Origin: Ciborinia camelliae
Lineage: Eukaryota; Ascomycota; Leotiomycetes; Helotiales; Sclerotiniaceae
Assembly: GCA_025890175.1 (NCBI GenBank)
Contig: JANPYM010000013.1
Coordinates: 6,673-70,672, forward strand
Direction: 5' to 3'
Length of the DNA: 64,000 nt
Shown in pieces: positions 57,743-64,000 of the stretch. The position numbers and the translations under genes are program-made. The notes under the pieces are model-generated. The model ran no database searches. It had not been told where the DNA came from and was given only the letters and a program-made list of their open reading frames with translations. Numbering within the stretch: the first letter of the stretch is position 1; each line of letters starts with the position of its first letter.

Positions 57743-60700
57743 ATGTCTGCTACACCGAAGACACCAAGTTTGGCCGCTAGAACAAAAAATGAGAGAGAAG
57801 AGATTAATGCTATTCACGATAGTCTCTCGAGGCAATGGGATTTAGGACTTCCTCTCATAACTTTCGAATCACCCGAGAGTCGACAATCAAGAACAAAATC
57901 CACCGAAGAACGATTGATCTCGGAGATCACTGCACATATCAAATATTTATACTACAAGGATTATCAAGGATTGTTTAAAACTTTAACATCCTTCAATGGA
58001 CAAGCTCAAGGTTTGTATAGTGGATGGGTTTATAAACCCAATGCTGATCGAGGAGTTGTTCCCGAGAAAACTCGTAGTAAACCACACCCAATTACATCCG
58101 ATGAACGAAGGGAATTGTTAAAATGTTTGAGGACGTTTCTATCGAATCAAGTTACAATTTATCGATCACGATTCGAATCCGGGACACCTAGCTTTGATCG
58201 TTTTCAAAAGAGCATCTCATCCAAAGCTAATATATCTGTTGGATCTTCGAGATTTCATCCGAATGATAGTCCTGTGGTCTTCCCACTGGGCTCTAATCAA
58301 AAACATGAAACAAAGCGTCCCTTGGAACCATTTCCCGATATCAATATCAATACCAAAAAGTCAAGGAAACCGGAGACCAAGTCGTCTGATCATGATAACA
58401 TTTCTATACTTCCACCATTACAATGGCCTGTATCTCGACTTCAAAATACAAAGATGGATCAAGTCAACATGATGCCACTAAAAGAAGATGGAAATTCAAA
58501 TATGAACACAAGTTTCGCAACAAATGTCTCGAGTATCTTCTCACAGACGGTTGATAGTACTTTCTTCAATACTCAGACTACAGAACCAGAAGTAGGGTTA
58601 GTTGTCAATACTCAGATTGGGGATTCGGATACAGGGCTACTCGTCACAGATACAGGGCTACTCGTCACAAATCCAGAACTAGGGTCAGTCGTCAATACTC
58701 GGACTATAGGTCTAGAACCAGAGCTCATCACAAATCTAAAACCAGTACCAATCATCAAGTTACGTACAGAGCAAAACTCATTAGATGACCAAGGACCGAA
58801 AACCCAAAACTCTGATTACGGTAGCAGTTTTGATCCTACCGAAGTTGAGAGAATATTGGTGAATGGTATAATGGAGGAGATGGTGGAAGATGATATGATG
58901 GATGCAGCCTTGAAAGCTGTGGAAACCTTGGATGCCGTGGATGCCGTGGATGCCGTGGATGCCGTGGATGCCGTGGATGCCGTGGATGTCGTGGATGCCG
59001 TGGATGGTATGAATGCCGTGGATGTCGTGAAAGTTGTGGATGCCGTGAAAGCCGTGAAAGTCGTGGATGTCATTGATGATACAAATCAGAAAGAACTTGG
59101 GAAGTCCTTGAATGAAATTCTACGTAAGTCTATCTGCCAATTTACCTTTATGGATTATGATTTTACTTCAATTCAAATCCACAACTCGCTAACCCCTTAT
59201 CACAGCAATGTTACCACCTTGTCTTAAAAGGGCTCCATTTTTCGTCAGTTACGAAATCACTCGAGTTTTCCTCTTCGTTCAGGTTCCCATAACCTACTTT
59301 ACTTTACGATATGTTAAGGAATGGGATGAATATGACAAACTTTGGAATATGTTGAAAACCCTTCCTATACTTCAAGATAAAAAGTTTCCGGAAAGATGTG
59401 GAGCAAAGGTATGGGAAATTGCTACCAAAGGATACATACGTGGTTTTCATGGAGTAGTTTTTGCTGCTACTTTACGTGAGAACAAAAATCAATCGGAACC
59501 TTTACTCTCATTTCAACTACAACCCATGAAGTTAGATTTAACCAACCGCCTTGAACGAAGATTCGGTAGTGATAGGTTCTTTGAGTTTGAAATTCCTGAT
59601 TTGGAAAGTAAGAGATACGGTTCTACAATGGAAAAGGTAGATCCAAATGCATGGGATACCTTGAAGTCTTGGTTGGTGAATGAAGATCATCAACTTTTGG
59701 GTAGAACTTACAAATCATTCTTTGTCAAGATTAAGGATAGGAAGAAGAAAAGTAGTTTGAGATCAGATGCCGAGGAAGAAAATTCCATCACCCCATTTCG
59801 TGTCTCTCTCTTTGCTACGAATGGTTACGGATTTATCAAAGAAAGCGAAAAGAAGATTCCGACTTCACGTCTTCATATTCCCATGACAATTGAGGAACTT
59901 TTGAATTGTATCAGACCAACTTCAGAAAATGAGTATCAACCATATATGAAGCTATTTGCTAGAACTGCCTTGGGTAAGTTTGAAATCTTTTGACTTTCTA
60001 GTTTATTTTCTATTTGCTAACTATTATCAAGTTCTCTCAAGGAATAAGTCTACTGTTACTATCGAACGATCTCAAATTAGATACAAAAAGGATATTAGAA
60101 ATCAAGACTCACATGATCCTAAAAAGACTCATGTCATGACAGATGGATCTGGTAGGATGTCATTATCTTTGGCTAGAAAGATAGTATTCAATCTCGAGTT
60201 ATCATACATACCATCAGCATTTCAGGGAAGATTTGGTGAAGCGAAAGGTCTTTGGATTGTTGATCGTAATGAAGATATTGAGAATGATTGGATTGAACTC
60301 TATGATGAACAATGCAAATGGAAACGTGGAGAAGAAGTTAATGGTGGAGAAGAAGGTAGTGATGAGTTCAATCATTGGTCTCATCGAACTTTTGAAGTTG
60401 TTCAACATTCCGGTCCATTAAAAACGGCGGATCTAAATACACAAATTCTTCCAATTCTTATGCATCAAGCCACAGATCCAAGGAGAATGGAGAAATCAAT
60501 CGTTAATGCATTGGAACAAGGACTAAAACAATCATTGGAAGAGTTGAAAACTTCTTTATCTAGTCCTCGAGAACTTCGAAGTTGGGTTCGACTCACCAAT
60601 TCATCCATTCAAGAAAGGATCAAGACTGGTAGTGTTCAATGGCGTGGAGGTCTACCAACAAAACATGAAGATAGACTCACCATGCTTCTTGATGCTGGTT

Positions 60701-62259
60701 TTGATCCTAGGAAATTACATTATCTCATGGAATTGGTCAAGAAAGCTTTTGATATGAGATGTGATGAGTTAAAGGAACGACTCAACATCACGGTTTCTAA
60801 ATCTACCAAAGCATACATGGTTCCAGATTTTTCGGGTGTGTTAGAACCTAATGAGGTTCATTTGGATTTCTCAAGTTTTGTCGATGGTGAAACTGGATTA
60901 TCTGATACTCAATTGGAAGATATGGATGTTCTCGTGGCAAGAAATCCTGCTCACTATCCTAGTGATATTCAAAGAGTCACGGCAGTTCGTAGACACGAAT
61001 TAAGGCATCTTAAAGATGTCATCGTTTTCTCTACGAAAGGTTATCCATCCTTAGCTGACAAGTTATCTGGTGGTGATTATGATGGAGATACTGCATGGGT
61101 TTGTTGGGATCCTGCTATTGTTGAAAGTTTCACCAATGCTAACGTTCCCAAATTTCCGAATCTCGTCAAAGATGGTTTCATTGATCAAGATAAAACCACT
61201 TACGCACAATTGACCAATGGTCATTCCGATCCAACAAACATCTTTCTTCGAGCAAATTTTGATTTTAATATGCATCAAAGTATGCTTGGATCTTCGACAA
61301 ACTTTAAAGAAAAGATTGAATACAAGCTTCGTGATCTCGATCGACCGGAAATTACATTCTTATCAACTTTACTTAGCAATTTGGTGGATCAATCAAAGCA
61401 AGGTTATATCTTCACGGAGAAACATTTAAAGAAAGTCAGGACTCACATCATTGAAACTACTGGAGCACCTCATCAACCAGCATATAAAGTCAAGGATAAA
61501 AATGAGAGACCAGCAATTACAAATCATATCCTTGATCATATGACGGTAGTGGTAGAGGAACAAACGAAGAAGTTGAGTGATCAATTTCGTAAGAGTATAG
61601 GCCGACCACCACAATATGATCCTATCTTGGCCCAATTCTATCAGGATCAAAGAGATAAGGCAAAATTATTGACAAAGGAAAGTTCCACCTTGGAGGAAAT
61701 TGAGAGAGCGGGGGAATGGAAATTACTTCTCGATCAATTGGATGAAGATATTCAAAAGATCAAGAACAAATGGAACATTGCCCAAACCCCATCAAGAAAT
61801 CGTCGAAATTTATCAGACCCTGACGAAACCCGACCGGAGTTCGCCCCGATTCGGGATTCATGTTTCGAAGAATACCTTTCCATCAAACCACACGCGCGTA
61901 GCAAATTGATACTCTCGTGGTTGGATCAAGATACCGAATCGGAATTTGGACCTTGGGCACTGTTGAGGGCGAGCGCTCTGTATGCATCTTACGCCCCTAG
62001 GGGATGTTATCGTGACGCGCTCAAGGTTTCCACGTTGGTTTGGTGGATGGCGGGGAAACAATTTGCTTTCTTCAAGGCGAATTCGGAGGGGGGGTTGACT
62101 CCGGTCGGGAATCGGATGTATGCGATGCTGAAAGCGAATGTGGGATTTGTGAGGCAATTGAGGGTGTATGAGGGAGTGGGAACGTTGAGGGATTTTGAGA
62201 TGGGTGATGGGGAGGGGGAGGGGGAGGGGGAGGGTGAGGAGTTTATTGATGATGATTGA
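57743..62259 (+). CDS. RNA-dependent RNA polymerase of RNA silencing (QDE-1/RdRP family), about 1,458 aa
   Basis: Three exons: 57743-59123, 59206-59973 and 60032-62259, with introns of 82 and 58 bp (donors gtaagt, acceptors cacag and tcaag). The start is the first ATG in frame (MSATPKTPSL). Residues 1-460 hold a conserved-looking segment (YYKDYQGLFKTLTSF, GLYSGWVYKP), disorder, and a Val/Asp/Ala repeat. The eukaryotic RdRP domain begins near residue 462 (PPCLKRAPFFVSYEITRV) and includes MTDGSGRMSLSLARKI, PSAFQGRFGEAKGLW, and the catalytic LSGGDYDGDTAW at 61,063-61,098 (three Asp near residue 1,065). Length is close to Neurospora QDE-1. It should make double-stranded RNA for small-RNA silencing in the nucleus. 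It ends in a Glu/Gly repeat (GEGEGEGEE). The catalytic core is intact. Confidence 0.93.
58930..59075. repeat. 9-bp coding repeat in the RdRP gene (Val-Asp-Ala)
   Basis: 'gatgccgtg' occurs six or more times in tandem, then variants with gtcgtg and gccgtgaaa. It encodes a DAVDAVDAV-type linker just before the RdRP catalytic domain. Confidence 0.92.
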
Positions 62260-64000
62260 GATGATTGAGATGTAGTGGTGAGGAGAGAAGAGAAGTGAGG
62301 AGATGATGGATTAGGCGTTTAGATTGATTTTAATTTGGTTCTTGGCGGATACCCTTATTTGTTTTTTGTATTTTTTTGTATGGATACACATAATATGATT
62401 GCTAGTGAGGTGAGGTAAGGGAAGATGGATTGGTTGATTGATTAATTAATTGACTCTAATTGATTGACCCTGATTGATTGGCCCTGGTTGATTGATTGAT
62501 TGATTGATTGACCGGGAAAGACGCTAAAAGCCTGAAAGATAGACGCTGATACCTAGATACCTAGGCGCTGAAAGCCTGAAAGCCTGAAAGATAAACGCTG
62601 AAAGTCTGAAACATAGAGTCGGGACCTAACTTCGGATACCTACCTACCTACCTAGAAAGACCTCATACCTCATCCTCATACCTCATCCTCATCCTCATAG
62701 ATTATAGATTATAGATTATAGATTATAGATTATACTATACCTAGTTTAGTTTAGTTTGGTTTTTGCGTCTCCCTCCGCTCCGGTCATTTTCAATCTCCTG
62801 ATTTCCGATTCCCGATTACAGATTCATTATACTCGGTACCGGAGTACGAGTGAGTGAGTGAGGAAGTTAACGGCATGTCCGATTCGTATTACTTCTTAAA
62901 TACATGTCATGGTGCACGCCGGAATAGCAAGTAACAGTATACCTATCTATATATTTACATATACAGGAAGGAGATTGATGGGGTTTTTATTGTTGGTATT
63001 GGTACTTGTTCTGGTCGTGGTTCTGGTTCTGTACTGTACTGGTACTGGTTGGTACTGGTACTAGTACTGATACTGTACGATTACGGAGACTCGAGTGTCT
63101 TGTACTACTTTACAGGGTTTATGTTTGAGTTTATGTATGTATGTATCATATATGTATGTACTCCGTACTCCGTAGTTCGTGGTTCGTGGCACTAGTTCCT
63201 GGTTTGAAGAAGTGGAATCGATGTGGATGTGGATATGGGCGGTTATGGATATTTAAAGTATGGATACTGTATGGATATGGATCATGAACTAAATACTGAT
63301 CTCGTGTTCTTTTTGAACTTTCCAATCATCAAACTCCGTGAAAGCTACGAAAATGGGAAGCCTTTGGTTTTTATTGGTTGAAAATATTAGAAATTTGGAT
63401 TATGTTCAGATTATTCAAGGGGTTAGGTAAGTAGGTAATAGGTATGGATGAAGCTTCATATTCTTTCTTATATCCATATACCTATGTACCTATAGAGTAT
63501 GAAGACACGGACGGAGAGTTTACGTAGCTAGGTACCGAATCGATGGATACGAAGGGCTCAGGGTAGGTATTATTAGGTGGAAACTTGACCAGGTGAGAAT
63601 GAAAAAGGTGGAACCTATCTACTTAGGAGGTTAGGTCCTAGGTCAAGATACGAGTTTAAGACATGGGCATTGGATAATGGATTACCTAGTAGGTATAGTA
63701 TGGTATGGATAGGTACGGGTATTATTGGACATGTGATGATGTGACACAGATTGTGAGAGGTGAGAGAGAGATACAAGGTATGATGATGATGTGAGGAGAT
63801 GACGAGGTAATGAGGGAAAGATTCGGGTGATTGATTGATGGATGTAATGAGGGAAAGATTCGGATAATTGATTCATAAGTGGGAAATGGATTGGGGATAA
63901 GAATTGAAGTTGGGAATAGAAAAGGACCTCAGGGAATAGATAGAGAGAGAATGAAATCAATGGATTAATAAAAGAGAAAAATGAAGTGAGATGAGGAGTT
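62260..64000. other. Intergenic, simple repeats only
   Basis: Contains gatt tetramers (62,485-62,515), 'gctgaaagcctgaaagata' repeats (62,525-62,610), a 'tatagattatagatta' array (62,698-62,735), 'ggtactggtactgg' tracts (63,000-63,075) and a 36-bp direct repeat 'taatgagggaaagattcgg' at about 63,810 and 63,847. TAGGTACCTA-type motifs are frequent. No gene supported. Confidence 0.6.

Overview
This window is nuclear DNA of a filamentous ascomycete (Pezizomycotina, probably Leotiomycetes near Botrytis/Sclerotinia; that placement is inference from gene content and base composition). Genes have short spliceosomal introns (GTAWGT-like donors, CTAAC/CTRAC branch points, YAG acceptors), secreted plant-cell-wall enzymes and small cysteine-rich secreted proteins. 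There are no bacterial operons, no rRNA, and no tRNA that I could recognise.

Layout. (1) 1-18,602 is one block of extreme AT richness without credible genes. It holds two long satellite arrays (about 10.86-12.84 kb and 13.29-18.60 kb) and several smaller repeat families. It ends abruptly at about 18,602 and looks like a RIP-type or centromere/heterochromatin AT isochore. (2) 18.6-32.5 kb is a gene-poor accessory zone: a 10-cysteine secreted protein 0.6 kb from the AT boundary, then three decayed genes (a proline/glutamine-rich protein with a Cys cluster, a DNA2/NAM7-type SF1 helicase, and an unknown protein). Most stops in these reading frames sit where one C-to-T change in CAA, CAG or CGA would create them. 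The zone also has a 264-bp tandem duplication and one intact low-complexity gene flanked by 37-bp inverted repeats. (3) 32.5-62.3 kb is ordinary euchromatin with intact multi-exon genes: a CFEM-type secreted protein, a membrane protein with a Gly-Ser-Asp repeat tail, a GDSL/CE16-type esterase, a very large coiled-coil protein (about 2,470 aa), a GH17 beta-glucanase, a PQ-loop vacuolar transporter, a GH51 alpha-L-arabinofuranosidase and an RNA-dependent RNA polymerase of the RNA-silencing pathway. (4) 62.3-64 kb is intergenic with microsatellites.

Functionally, the esterase, GH17 and GH51 enzymes act outside the cell or at the wall, and the two small secreted Cys-rich proteins are effector-like. 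The RdRP belongs to RNA silencing, a genome-defence pathway, in a window that also shows heavy mutational inactivation of repeats and accessory genes. A recurring feature is that minisatellites sit inside introns, coding tails and gene-flanking DNA of otherwise normal genes. Exon coordinates below were worked out by eye from splice signals and frame continuity, and the exact junctions need transcript confirmation.
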